Shown piece after piece: positions 20,999 to 31,640 of a stretch of 64,000 nucleotides of DNA. Position numbers and translations under genes: made by a program. Each line of letters starts with the position of its first letter. The first letter of the stretch is position 1. Source of the DNA: Meconema thalassinum (taxonomy: Eukaryota; Arthropoda; Insecta; Orthoptera; Tettigoniidae); NCBI GenBank assembly GCA_946902985.2, contig OX336398.1, positions 230,665,556-230,729,555 on the forward strand. Direction: 5' to 3'. The notes below the pieces were generated by a model. It was given only the letters and a program-made list of their open reading frames with translations. It was not told the DNA's origin and did no database searches.

Positions 20999-21009
20999 TT
21001 ATAAAAAAG
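20999..21009 (+). promoter_or_regulatory. TATA box of the TIR transposon
   Basis: TTATAAAAAAG lies 160 bases before the ATG of the small exon at 21169. A start near 21030 (around GGTGCAGTATGC) would give a leader of about 140 bases. Promoter use is inferred. Confidence 0.4.
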
Positions 21010-21168
21010 AGGTTTCGAAGGACAGCGGGGTGCAGTATGCTACTCAGAGCTTTATTACTGTGGCCTTCGAGCTTGAATTTCAGTAGTTCGGCTGTCTCTA
21101 TCTTGAGTGTGTGTGCAGCAGTTCTGTTAGATTGAACGTGTTGTGTTTTACGTATTTCACATACAACA

Positions 21169-21290
21169 ATGGATTGTTTTGTGAAAAGAACGCGTGGTCA
21201 AGTGCTCAGAAGGAGGGAAAAACAGGTCGTAATTAATGTGTTCAGTTATTTTAAGAATCTTAAACCCAAAGAAAGTATAAATCATGGAAG
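21169..21290 (+). CDS. Putative first coding exon of a transposon protein
   Basis: Seen: an ATG opens 40 codons plus two bases (122 bp) and ends at a good donor (GGAAG then GTAAGC at 21291). The peptide starts MDCFVKRTRGQVLRRREKQV and continues with a helical VINVFSYFKNLKPKES; it is very basic. It reads like the N-terminal region before a helix-turn-helix seen in some transposases, but I cannot name the family. It lies inside a TIR element, downstream of a TATA box. Downstream exons are missing, so no complete protein can be made. Reading past the donor meets a stop at once, which supports splicing. Confidence 0.4.
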
Positions 21291-22490
21291 GTAAGCCAAT
21301 GAGGAGTATTTTCTTTAATAACGTACTTCAACTTTAACTGCAGTCGAAAATTCACACATTTCCTTGTGTTTGTACTTTATTTATTTTATTTTGATTGTAT
21401 TCTTTATGTCACATTGAGCATACGTTATAGTTAATTTAATTTAATGTCGTTGTATGTGTTATGTTAGCCTACTATTAGTATTATTATACAGTACTTAATT
21501 CAAGTCTTCGTCACTGCACAATCGCTGAATATGCGGAAAGTGTACGCGAAGCGCTTTGTACTGCATCCTCTCATGGAGTGGCAACCCTGTCGTAACGCGC
21601 CATAAGACCAATGCTTCATTCTAAACGTTGGATGCGCTATACCTCAAACGACTGCAGCTATCGAAACCAAATTTGGTATAAGTAAATACCTATGCCTGAA
21701 TATCTCCCAGCCTTATTTGAAAATGACGCCAGTGCAACAAACTGCTGAAAAATCACAATTGAAAGTTGAGGTCTATGTTGAATATCTCGGAATATATGCA
21801 TGGGAATTGTTTCAAAATTGACACACATATAGATAATATAACATCAGAACAGGAGGTCATGAACGAGAGTGTTGCCAACATGATTTTATGCCTGTTGATA
21901 AGTCCAATCTTTAAATGCATGTAACGTCTATACAATCTATTGGATTTTAACCAAATTTAGTATGTGATTTGCGCACCGCATCAGATATGACTATGCATTT
22001 TTTAGTGTCAACAGGTTAGCCAACTGTTGAAAAATGCACTCTATACCATTTTTATCCTAATCTCAATATATCAGAAAGTATGCTGGCCAACAGTTCTAAA
22101 CGTTATACAAATAGTACCTGCAAATGTAGGTTGATTTTCAGTAACCGATATATGCCATTACTGCCAACATGATTCTACGCGTTCTGATAGTTTTAATGTT
22201 GAATCACACGTAAATTCCATACTAATAAAAGAAGTTCTTTCAAAATCGGCACATATATAGATCATAATATTTTAATTTATGTTTGTGCTTCCCATTTACG
22301 GCAGTGTCGCCAACCTGATTTTACGCTTGCTGATAAATGCAATATTTAGATACATGTAATGTGCATACGAACTATTGGACCTCAACCAAGTTTTGCATGT
22401 GCTATGTGTACCTTAAGATATTGGACCTAAAATATATATTTAGAGTTGCCAAATCAGCCAATTGTTGATACATGGTCTCTATAATTTCAA

Positions 22491-23065
22491 GAAAAGTAAG
22501 CTCTTTAGTTCGTCACTGAACTTCTCGTTTTCACTTTGATTCGCGTTATTGTCTCATTACATTGATTGCTTGTTCCACTTTAGATGCACTGTTTCATCAT
22601 GTTAATTAATTGAATTTCTCTACTTTTCATTTCATTATGGATGGAATATCAATGTCCAAGTATTTCACACATCCTATAATTATATAATTACCTACCAAAT
22701 AAACTTTAAACATTTTGATCAGTGGACGAAGATTATCAAGAAACAGATTCAAGGTTAGTTGTTTTTACCATTTCCAAAAATTGATACGTTGTTCAACCTT
22801 CTGATTCATACATATATACATATATACATATATAGTCCTACATAACGACCGATGTTTTTCAGCAGGTCTGTATCCTGAAGCACACTTTCCCATGTGCAAC
22901 ATTTATTGAAAGGTCTGATATCTCAGGTGGATATGGTAAGACCAAGTATTTCACACTTCCTACAATTATTTATTAATTCACTTTGTGACCTTTCATTTAT
23001 TTACATTAATGACTTTTCTTTAAGGTTTTTGTTAAGATAGTTTATAAGATGTTTTCACCCTGTAC
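22491..23065. other. Intron stretch without a recognised gene
   Basis: AT-rich. A short ACATAT repeat lies at 22809-22834. The phrase AGTATTTCACAC recurs near 22658 and 22945. No gene or classified repeat seen. Confidence 0.45.
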
Positions 23066-23158
23066 AGCTGTACAGCGTTGCCGAAATGGAGCCCAACGCG
23101 CATCATGGCGTGCCTCGCTCGGAAGTGATGGGCTCCATCACAGCAACGCTGTACAGCT
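23066..23158. repeat. Long imperfect hairpin
   Basis: Arms 23066-23095 and 23129-23158 (AGCTGTACAGCGTTG at the base) pair at 27 of 30 positions around a 33-base GC-rich loop. Much more GC-rich than its surroundings. It could be a tiny foldback element or an RNA hairpin; no evidence of expression. Confidence 0.6.
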
Positions 23159-23648
23159 CTCCCGGGAGTGGGTAGCTGGTGAACGATGTGTTATTTCCGC
23201 CTACAAATACAAACCGATATAAAATAAATGAGTTAATTTACGTATTTCACAGTCATACAGCTTACCTTTTTGATGTATAAGGATTACATCGCAACCAAGA
23301 ACTACATTTTCCAACCACCCCGAGCCGAGAAAACGTTACCTTACAAAAATGATAACAACTTTTTTTCTTGGACACGCAAAATTTTGAAATTAATAATCCA
23401 GTTATACAACATTCCAATGTATATTGTGTTAAAATTTGGATTCGATCTGATGACGGGTTTTTGAGATAATAATTCTTAAATGTGACGCATGGTTGAAACA
23501 CGCTTAAAAACGTGCACTTTTTGTGTTACAACTGCGACAAAAAAATACTAAAATATAAACTAAAAATTCCAAACCTACATAAACTAACGTGCAATAGAAC
23601 GACGAAAATGATGATGTTATTGGATTTTATGTAGGTCTATTGGTTACT

Positions 23649-24110
23649 TCACAAACAACCTTCAAACTCGAGTGCACATAATACTTTGGTCGACAGTAGT
23701 CTTAATACCTCTTCGTTTGTAACCCTATCTACCCATATGATCTTCATCATTCTCCTGTAACACCACATTTCAAACGCTTCAATTCTCCTCTTTTCTGCTG
23801 CACCAATAGTCCAAGTTTCACTTCCATAGAGTGTCACGCTCCTGACAAAGGCCTTCAAAAAGACTTCCTAACACCTAAATCTATATTCGATGTCAACAGA
23901 TTCCTTTTCTGTAGAAATGCTTTCCTTGCCTTAGCTAACCTACTTTTTATATCCTCTTTGCTACGTCATCACTGGTTATTTTGCTTCCTAAGTAACAGAA
24001 GTCTCCTACTTCCTTTAGTTTTTCACCTGCGAATTTGATGTCCATAGAGGATTCTGATTCATTTCGGCTGCATTCCAATCCACTGACATCTAATTTATTG
24101 CAATTCTTTT
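23649..24110 (-). pseudogene. LINE reverse transcriptase C-terminal fragment
   Basis: Seen on the minus strand: MKAFVRSVTLYGSETWTIGA, then EAFEMWCYRRMMKI and VTNEEVLRLL, the post-thumb region of insect endonuclease-reverse transcriptases. Upstream, words such as EVGDFCYLGSKIT and LAKARKAFLQKRN continue in other frames, showing frameshifts. Different from the LINE at 18191. The reverse transcriptase core and 3' tail are absent. Confidence 0.75.
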
Positions 24111-24116
24111 CATAGC

Positions 24117-24413
24117 CTCAAAATGGTGACTGTGCGAAGTTTTAAAATCTCGTTTCTATTATTTCTTGTGTTCTAATCATGCGATTGAAGTTTGACTAAT
24201 TAACCTACGCAATAATCTTCATCTAACAGTACATAACTCTATGGCCTACATAAACATCCAAGATGGCGACCATTCGAAATATTTAGATGGTTCTCAATAT
24301 CTACGAATCTATTATAGCAATCAAACTGAAATTTTTGTATTTTGATAAAGGCTATTAACATAAGTAGAATTTATGAAAATAGTCCATTTAGTTCTTCACG
24401 GAACTACTTGTTT
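24117..24413 (+). repeat. Interspersed repeat K, copy 2 (3' part only)
   Basis: From AAAATGGTGACTGTGCGAAG to the terminal hairpin TAGTTC-TTCACG-GAACTA and CTTG (24389-24410). Truncated at its left end; abuts the LINE fragment. Confidence 0.6.
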
Positions 24414-24765
24414 AAAATGAAGGCATGTTTATCTCTAAATAACACTTTTCCCTGGTTTTGTATTTCACGTGAATGCCACAAAATAAGTTAATAAAAGTGT
24501 GGATGTTCTTATGAAATATCGATCTACCCCTGAGGTATTCACTAAATTAAAAATAGACATGTGATAAATTAGTTAACATTAGCGGGAGCCGGGACTAAAT
24601 TAACAGCGAGCGGCGAGAGAAACTGGTTTAATTAAAAGGGAAGAAGCAGAGTATTTTTTAAGCTTAATGAATTTAAGGGAGGGACTAAGATAGCCGAATA
24701 ATAATAATGCTCAGACATAATTAAGAAGCATAAATTACGTAAAAGTAAGGGTAGACTTAGGATGA
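24414..24765. other. Intron stretch without a recognised gene
   Basis: AT-rich; possibly includes more of the following LINE. Nothing identified with confidence. Confidence 0.4.
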
Positions 24766-25344
24766 ACTGCTAATAAATTTTGATGTAGATAGTTTAGAAA
24801 TACGAAGAAAAATAGATGCTATGAAATTTCTTTTCAAAATTATAAACAATTCAATTGACAATTCCGAATTCCATTCTCTCTTAAATTTCCATGTACCACG
24901 CATCAATTCAAGGAACAATATCACATTTGAAATTGAAAGAACCACGACATCTGCCCACAAAAGCTCACCACTAAACAGACTATGTAACATCTTCAACAAT
25001 GTTGTTCAAATAAATAATGCCATAGATTTTAGTTCTTCCTCGAAAGTGTTTTTGATGGAATTCCTAACAACCACTCTCCCTAAAAAAATGTCTCAAACCT
25101 TGTAAATTGTAAATCATGAATTCTTACAACTTTGTAATTCTACCTAGCCAACCTTGTATTACACATGTATTATGTGTACTATACTGTTTTAATTTCACAC
25201 CTAATTAATCAGTTGTATTTAGTTACTGTTCAGTTTAAGTTAGTATAAGTTATAAGGTAACATACTGTGTAATCTTTAAGCCGCTGTAATTGGGATGAAA
25301 ATCCTGTTGTGCGCAAATAGATAAATAAATAAATAAATAAATAA
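24766..25344 (+). pseudogene. LINE 3' end: C-terminal codons and 3' UTR
   Basis: Seen: an open frame ending at 25105, with FDVDSLEIRRKIDAMKFLFK, then INNSIDNSEFHSLLNFHVPR and a later SPLNRLCNIFNNV. This resembles the last domain of jockey/CR1-type ORF2 proteins, which often read FLYKLLN...PRFNSR...SPINRM. A 3' UTR follows and ends GTTGTGCGCAAATAG plus (ATAA)n at 25318-25344, a usual tail. 5' truncated: no reverse transcriptase core. Confidence 0.7.
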
Positions 25345-25345
25345 T

Positions 25346-25520
25346 TTTGCCAACCATACATTTAGGGAGAAACCCATTAAGAAAACTGGTAGGAAGTGGT
25401 CGACAGAACGCACGATACAACACAGTGCATTCATGAAGAGATTTTGGGAGGATAAGAAGGCGAAAACCACCAGGCTAACTAACAAGTTCAAACGCGCTCT
25501 TTGACTGGGCATAACGACGA

Positions 25521-25560
<40 letters not shown>

Positions 25561-25562
25561 AG
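25346..25562 (+). pseudogene. Second LINE C-terminal fragment with (GAAA)n tail
   Basis: Seen: the frame KKTGRKWSTERTIQHSAFMK then RFWEDKKAKTTRLTNKFKRA and a stop. It resembles the end of the LINE at 19366-19848 (TGKKWTEERREAHRRRMREY). A pure GAAA run follows (25518-25561). Only the 3' tip of an element, and it starts straight after the tail of the previous LINE. Confidence 0.6.
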
Positions 25563-25996
25563 AAATAAATAATGGTAGGAATAATAATTTTCTGCACATT
25601 AATAATTATTCTGGATAGGAAGACATAGCGTGAAGTAATATTCTTAACAGTGAGACAAGGAGTAAGAAAAGAAAACAGCTGAAACGTTAATGGGACATTG
25701 AAGACTGCGTAACTTTGCTCACGGGGTTCGAATTTATCTCTATCTCTGTGAGTCTTCGGACTGGTTTTATGCAACTTTCCATGCCTCGCTGTCCTGAGCT
25801 CATCGTTTCATGTCTAAGCTACCACACCTTACATTAGAAGCAATCTGTTTAAGGGGACCGGTACAGGAAACCACCTTCAAATATTGACATTTAAAATAAT
25901 GTTTATCTCAGCTCCTAATATATGTACAGCAATGAAACTTTCTAAATAAAGCATCCTAAATATTTAGTAGTATCAGAATAAATAAATAAATAAATA

Positions 25997-26462
25997 AATA
26001 AGCTCATAAAAATTAAGTTCTAGTCTATTATTTTTTAATTTATAATCCTAATTTTAAGAATATTAAAATGTTCAAGAAAATACAATTAAAGATATTCATT
26101 AATATTAGGGTGAAACAATTCAAATTAAATGTATAAAAAATGTTAAAATTTGAATTAAAAATAAATAAGCATATAAAAATAAAAAAATCTAATATTTTAT
26201 AATCTGAATTTTAAGATCATTAAAATGTTAAAGAGAATAAGAATAAACATTATTAATTAATATTAGGCTGAAACAATTAAAATTAAAGAGTAAAATAATA
26301 TATAAAATTAGAATTAAAAATAAATAAGCTTGTAAAAATTAAAATTCTATTTTTGTATAATCTTAATTTTAAAAACATTAAAATGTTAAAGAAAACAAAA
26401 ATTAAAATTAATAATAATTAATATTAGGGTAAACAATCAAAATTAAATTAAAATAAAAACAA
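25997..26462. repeat. AT-rich tandem repeat, about 162-bp period, 2.8 copies
   Basis: Seen: three diverged units starting near 25997, 26163 and 26325. Each has AATAAGC, AAAAATTAA, TTTTAAGA and ATTAAAATGTT, then TTAATATTAGG in the same order. AT content is very high. An (AAAT)n run precedes it (25978-26001). Confidence 0.7.
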
Positions 26463-26939
26463 ATAAAATATCTTCAATAATATTTTGCCCTATAGTGGGT
26501 TAAATCATTAATAACTCTCCATATTATGAGCCACAGAGGAAGTGAGATTTTCCCTGGCTTAACGTGAACAAATCTGTGTAACCGACTTCTTCAACTCTAG
26601 AACTTGATATCCGAGATGAGATTTCTTTTTGTGGAAACTGGAGGTGAGGAAGTTGAGAAGTGCAGCAATTTATTCTTTAAGTGAATCTGTTTGTTTCTTT
26701 CTCCTCAGTACAAACAAACTCGTGCAAAAAGTAAAGGAGACCAGAAACTTTTCACATCGACTTGTAAACACCAAGTACGCTGTTACCTTCACTGACGTCA
26801 TTTGTTGCTCCATCGTAGTCACTTCATACAGTCCTTACCAGATGGCGCGGGATCGATTCCTGTATACACCATTTTCATGTATATGTTTATATATTTATTT
26901 ATTTATTAATTTATTTGTTCATGTATTTATTAGCTTATT
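26463..26939. other. Intron stretch without a recognised gene
   Basis: Open frames here are short and end in (TTTA)-rich sequence (26880-26940). Nothing recognised. Confidence 0.45.
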
Positions 26940-27977
26940 TTCATTTATGAAAAAATAGACTTATGAGATCACCTTTTGTCCGTGTGTCTGTGTGTGCGTG
27001 TGTGCTAGAGCGATTTCAATGAAACGCGGTAAGTTCATAGCACTATTAAGGATGACCCAGAACGTGCCCATCAAATTTCATTACGTCACACCAATCCAAC
27101 ATGGCGGCTTGCGAAATATTTCATCAGCATTGAATATCTCCGCAACTATTACCGATATCTCCCTGGAATTTTCTACGGTGATAAAGGGAACTACTATAAG
27201 TTCACCTATGTGACTTTTGTAAACCTGGTAACTACAATCCCAACATGGCACCCAAGCGAAGTTGCGACTTTTAAATAAACGTTTCTCGCGATTTAACCAA
27301 CCAAACGCAATAAAACTTGGTACAGTATATGTTTATACACTTTGTGATGCACCAACATCTAACTTCGTTCAATTGTTTACATAACCTCAAGATTGCGGCT
27401 GTGCGAAATATTTCACCGGTATTCTATATCACTGAAACTATTACCTGTATCACCCTGAAATTTTGTACGGGGATAAAGGGCACTACTGAAAGTTCATCTA
27501 GGAGACGTTCAAAAATCGGTTAACTACAAAACGAACATGGCGGCCAAACGAAATTGAAAGTTTTAAATAGAATTTTCTCGCGATTTAATATTCCGAACGC
27601 AATGAAACTTGGTACAGGAAATGTTTATACACATTGTAATGCACTGGTATCTAATTTAGTACAATTGTTTACATAACCACAAGATGCCGACTGTGCTAAT
27701 TTTAAAATTGAGATTTTATTTCTTGTGTCGTAATCATGCGAACGAAGTGAACGTTTGAATAATGAACCTACGCAATAATTTTCCTTTAATGGTCATGACT
27801 CTATGGCCTATACAAATAACAATCCAACATGGCGACCATAGGAAATATTTAGACGGTTCTCAATATCTACGAATCTATTACAGCAATCAAACTGATTTTA
27901 TTAATGTTGGTAGTGGCAATCAACGTAAGTAAGATATATGAAAATAGGCTGTATAGTTCTTCACGGAACTACTTGTT
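26940..27977 (+). repeat. Interspersed repeat K, copy 3 (most complete)
   Basis: Starts ATTTATGAAAAAATAGACTT, has a GTGTCTGTGTGTGCG stretch, then repeated ATGGCGGCTTGCGAAATATT-like and CTCGCGATTTAACC blocks, and ends at the hairpin TAGTTC-TTCACG-GAACTA then CTTG (27954-27975). It gives the uninterrupted form of the 3' end where copy 1 carries the TIR element. Confidence 0.65.
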
Positions 27978-28384
27978 TTTATATATTTATTTCATTATTT
28001 ATTTATTTTTATTTATTTTACAAAAAATTAAATATTAAAATCTCATGTATTTTTTTTTCAGAATTAGGGAAAAACCCATCTCATTTGAATAATATCGTGT
28101 TGACCGACTGAAAAGCATCAAACCTTTGTTTACTAAGGCAACACTGAAATAATGGCTTCAAACTCTAAATTGTTTATTTATTTGTTCATTTTATTAGCCT
28201 GGCAGAATTCAGGGCACTTAAAATGCAAATTAGCATTAGATAATATCTGTACTGTTGGAAAACTTAACAAGAGGTTCCGTGACGAACTAAAGAGCCTACT
28301 TTTCTTAAAATTTAAGATTCATGCCAATGACTAATCTATATGGATCTATCTAGAATAATGACGAAATAAAGTTGCTAATATCGA
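27978..28384. other. Intron stretch without a recognised gene
   Basis: TTTA-rich start, then a segment (about 28060-28150) resembling 31300-31375 (GTTGACTGACT and AGGCAACACTGA), a possible further repeat. No gene. Confidence 0.45.
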
Positions 28385-29351
28385 AATTTCTAATTTGTTC
28401 AGAATACTGTATACCTGGCATAATGTAGCCTACAGTTGGCAGCCCTGGTGACTGAATGTATTCTCTTAATGTACAGAATACAAAATTTGGTTGAAGTCCA
28501 ATGGATAGCATGCAGTTACATGCAGTTCAACAATGGATCTAACAGCGCGCGTAAAATCATGTTGGCAACAATGACATACATGTATTGGTCAGAAATTATC
28601 TGAAATAATATGATCTATTGTTGTGTCAATTTTGAATGCAATCCATTAGTTAGTATAGAAGTTACATGCATTTTAAAATTGGACCTATGAGCAGGCTTAG
28701 AATCATGTTGGCAGCACTGGCGTAGGCCTATATTAGTTACTCTAAATTTATCTAGAATGCCAGGTGCTATACGTGTGCAAAGTTTAGAGCTATTGGCTTG
28801 CATACTTTCTGATATGTTGATATTAGGGTAACAAAAATAGAGACAGCATTTATTAACAGTTGGCAGCCCTGGTTACTCTTAATAATCGGCGTAGTCATAT
28901 CTGTTATGGTACACATAGCACATACGAAATTTGGTTGAATTCCAATTGATAGTGTAGAAGTTATATGCATTTAAAAATTGGACCTATCAGCAGGCTTATA
29001 ATCATTTTGGCAACACTGCCATGTATGGCCTCCTGGAAATTAAACTGCAATATCATTATCTATACGTGTGCCAATTTTGAAATAACTCCCATTCATACCT
29101 TCAAAGATATTCAACATGGAGCACAAATTTCAATTGCGATTTTTCAGCAGTTGGTAGCACTGGCATCATTTTCAAATATGGGCGTGAGATATTCAGGTAT
29201 AGATCTTTATTCCTACCAAATTTTGTTTCGATTGCTCCAGCCGTTTAGGAGTTGATAGGGGGGGGGGGGGGCACACACAGCCAGGCAGACAGACAGACAC
29301 ACATTTGCCCGATCTCATAAGTCTACTTTTTCCTCATTTTTGCAAAATGAG
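28385..29351 (-). repeat. Interspersed repeat L, copy 2
   Basis: Read on the minus strand it starts ATGAGGAAAAAGTAGACTTA, then a CTGT-rich run, a run of about 13 G/C (29262-29273), CAACTCCTAAACGGCTGGAG and blocks matching 21640-22490. It lacks the insertion found in copy 1. Internal blocks are imperfect tandem copies (GTTGGCAGCACTGG and similar words recur). Confidence 0.65.
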
Positions 29352-29924
29352 AAAAGTAGGCTAATAAAATAGGGTGCAACGGGAAATTATGTTGGTCGTT
29401 TTTGAAACAAGACTGTCCACATCCTCCCGGGCATGTAAAAGGGCAAACTTGTATAATGTAATTAGCCTGTAGAAGAGTCGGAAAGTTATAATTCGGTAAG
29501 CACTATGGCACAGCAACCAATCAGAAGCCAGGCAGGTCTGGTGAGCGTCACAAGGACTCGTTAAGAGAGGGTTCATAAAAATCTATGCTCATACATTAAG
29601 TTGAATTAACCTGCGCTAATCTGTGTGTGCTTGGCTAAAGAATTAGAGGAACTAAACTTGGAGCCAGCTGCGCTAGACAAAGTTTAAGTTAAGTCCCAAA
29701 TAATAAGGGTGGCCATCTGCAGGCGATGAAGGCGCAACTTCTCCTCCAAGACAAGGGTGGAAGTTTGTATTGGGAGCGGGGTGGGGGCGGGAGATCCACC
29801 CTCTAAACTGAAGACAATGGTGTTTGTTTGTTTGTGTGAAATGCGTCACCAACTTCTTAATCTAAGTAGCACTTTGCCAAAGTGAGGGAAGTAGTTGGTG
29901 TTGGTGTGGCTACTTGTGTCTTAC
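29352..29924. other. Intron stretch without a recognised gene
   Basis: Low-complexity G-rich piece at 29775-29795, TTTG run at 29822-29836. No gene seen. Confidence 0.45.
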
Positions 29925-30070
29925 GAAGGCGAAAACGGGCTCGATTTCTCTTTGAGGCTCCCCAAGGGCTCACATCAAGTGGGATGTGGATTGGTGACCA
30001 CGGGACCTCAGCTGAATCCAGCATTGCTACTACATAGTGTATTATGTTCGCAGTGGTGTCTCCACGCACA
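29925..30070 (+). repeat. LINE 3' UTR-like fragment
   Basis: Contains GGTGACCACGGGACC, CAGCTG and CAGCATTGCT, matching the family seen at 54308-55045 and 50435-50672. Short, no coding part. Confidence 0.5.
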
Positions 30071-30104
30071 GTGAGCCTTCATACATTAGTCGTTTTTCCT
30101 CCAG

Positions 30105-30530
30105 CAGTGAATACGAAAGCTAGCTCGTAAACTGTCGCCTCAGTAATTGAAAAGAGACTGTTGGAAGAAATGAATACGTAAAAACACTTATAGTGGGCGA
30201 TGTATTGAAGATAGTGATATGCTATTTTTTGTAGAACTTTTCATGCTGAAAAATTCTTACACTCATAGTATGCAGATATTCTCAACGGTTTGGCCAGCGT
30301 AAGATTAAAAAGCGCACGGACGCCAGGTTTTCTTTCCACGTTTTCACTGAAATCATTACTCCATGGCTTGCTTTGTTCATGAATAAATTATTCTCTACAA
30401 AAACCTTCCTGTAGATATCCTTTACAAAATGGTGAAAACCGAATCAAAATCCATCCAGCGATTCTCGAGATTACCCGTTACATCCAAGAATGAGGGACTT
30501 TGTCTTATACTATGTAGAGATATCTCATGT
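30105..30530 (+). repeat. Interspersed repeat M, copy 1
   Basis: From AGCTAGCTCGTAAACTGTC through GGCGATGTATTGAAGATAG, CTTTTCATGCTGAA and AAAGCGCACGGACGCCAGG to GAGATTACCCG and TATACTATGTAGAGA. Copies at 56577-57003 and 60095-60500. Non-coding; the wording resembles LINE 3' UTRs but is unassigned. Confidence 0.6.
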
Positions 30531-30730
30531 AATGTTTCTTACAGATCCGGGCGTTTAATTGAGGAGCAATTGGCAATCGATTGCATTTGGTTACTAGCCG
30601 TCTAGGAAAAAAAAATGGTTTTAGAACTCTTTAGAACATCTCAAATTCAATATTAGAGCAGATTTAAATACTTACCTTGCATGATGAGATCGCAGCGGGT
30701 GGTACTGTCGTGAGTGAGTCCTCACATGAC

Positions 30731-31162
30731 TTAATACAAAATGTCGGACGGTGCTGTCACCACCAGCACAGAGCCCAAGTGAGTCTTCCCAAGATCACAC
30801 GACGAGTGACAAGGCGAACAGGCTGCCGAGGAAGAGTGCAAGGTGAGTAGAAGAGAGGGGGAAAGTATGACGTTATGTACAGAGAATGCCAACATAGAAA
30901 AATAAATGCCCTTTGAATACACAAGTTTCAAGTCTTTAGGTTGAACCCAAAAAGTGAAGATCATGCAGTAAAAGCGAGAATGCTTGCCCTCTGGTGGAGA
31001 TGAGTTCAACTTGTAAGAATTCTTCATAAGCAGCTCAGAACCATTAACTTCCGCGAGTTGCCGTATGAAGCGCTGCAGAGAGAAGCTTGAAACTGCAGCG
31101 TAAGCAAGGAGAAAATATTTCGAACCTTGGAACACGCTTTCAAAAACCATCAGAGAAAGCAC
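30731..31162 (-). CDS. Unassigned 143-codon open frame, minus strand
   Basis: Seen: ATG to stop, starting MLSLMVFESVFQGSKYFLLA, with hydrophobic N-terminal and late segments and a Cys/Ser-rich end. No motif or family recognised. Just downstream on the same strand (30676-30682) ATGCAAG is followed by GTAAGT, which looks like a tiny first exon with a donor. The open frame may therefore be leader or promoter sequence rather than protein. Chance is quite possible. Confidence 0.15.
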   Translation of the reverse strand: MLSLMVFESVFQGSKYFLLAYAAVSSFSLQRFIRQLAEVNGSELLMKNSYKLNSSPPEGKHSRFYCMIFTFWVQPKDLKLVYSKGIYFSMLAFSVHNVILSPSLLLTLHSSSAACSPCHSSCDLGKTHLGSVLVVTAPSDILY

Positions 31163-31431
31163 AAAAATATGTTAGTGGTTTGTACGGAAGGAGGAATTGA
31201 TGGAAAGTAAAAAATCAAAGAAACCCCAAGATGGGCGCAAGAATAATTACGTTGGAGCGTATATTCACAAGGAATGTACCAAAATGCCTGCTTTCCCAAC
31301 TATTGCAAATGGGCACAATTTGTGTTGACTGACTAGAAAGCTTTCTTTAATAGAACTAGGCAACACTGAACAATGGCATTACAATTTTAATTTATTTTAC
31401 ATACTAATAATGATAATAATAACAATAATAT

Positions 31432-31640
31432 ATTCTTTTACGTCTCTTTCACATAATGCGTCTTATGGAGACGTTGGGAAGAAGGAATTTGGCCCGAAGA
31501 GGATCTTTAACCTAAATCTACTGACACTGCTTCCTTGCATTTGTACGCCTTTAAATACCAACTGACTGCCCCAGGTTTCGATCGTGAAACCTTGGGCACA
31601 GCAGGCGAGAACGTTACCGCTGTGCCACGCAGCCAGCGTC
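31432..31640 (-). mobile_element. tRNA-derived SINE fragment
   Basis: Read on the minus strand: CTGGCTGCGTGGCACAGCGG then GTAACGTTCTCGCC (A-box-like) and CAAGGTTTCACGATCGAAAC (B-box region). It is followed by a body and an (ATT)-like run at its end near 31415-31430. Confidence 0.5.

Larger units (their letters stand above)
20393..21635 (+). mobile_element. TIR DNA transposon, internally deleted
   Basis: Seen: 29-bp terminal inverted repeats (20393-20421 and 21607-21635; outermost GCATCCAACGTTTAG) with one mismatch. TATA stands a few bases outside on both sides (20384-20387, 21638-21641) and may be the target duplication. It interrupts repeat L. Inside are a TATA box and a first coding exon ending in a splice donor, but no further exon, so it is a deletion derivative of an autonomous element. 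Short TIRs with a possible 4-bp duplication would fit a Sola-like element, which is a guess. Confidence 0.7.
20260..22490 (+). repeat. Interspersed repeat L, copy 1, split by a TIR element
   Basis: Seen: begins AAAAATGAGGAATAAGTAG then ACTTATGAGATC and a CTGT-rich stretch. It continues after the inserted element at about 21638 with words such as AAACGACTGCAGC, ACCAAATTTGGTAT and GTTGCCAACATGATTTTA, repeated imperfectly. The minus-strand copy at 28385-29351 gives the uninterrupted form. Its left end resembles that of repeat K. No coding capacity. Confidence 0.65.
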
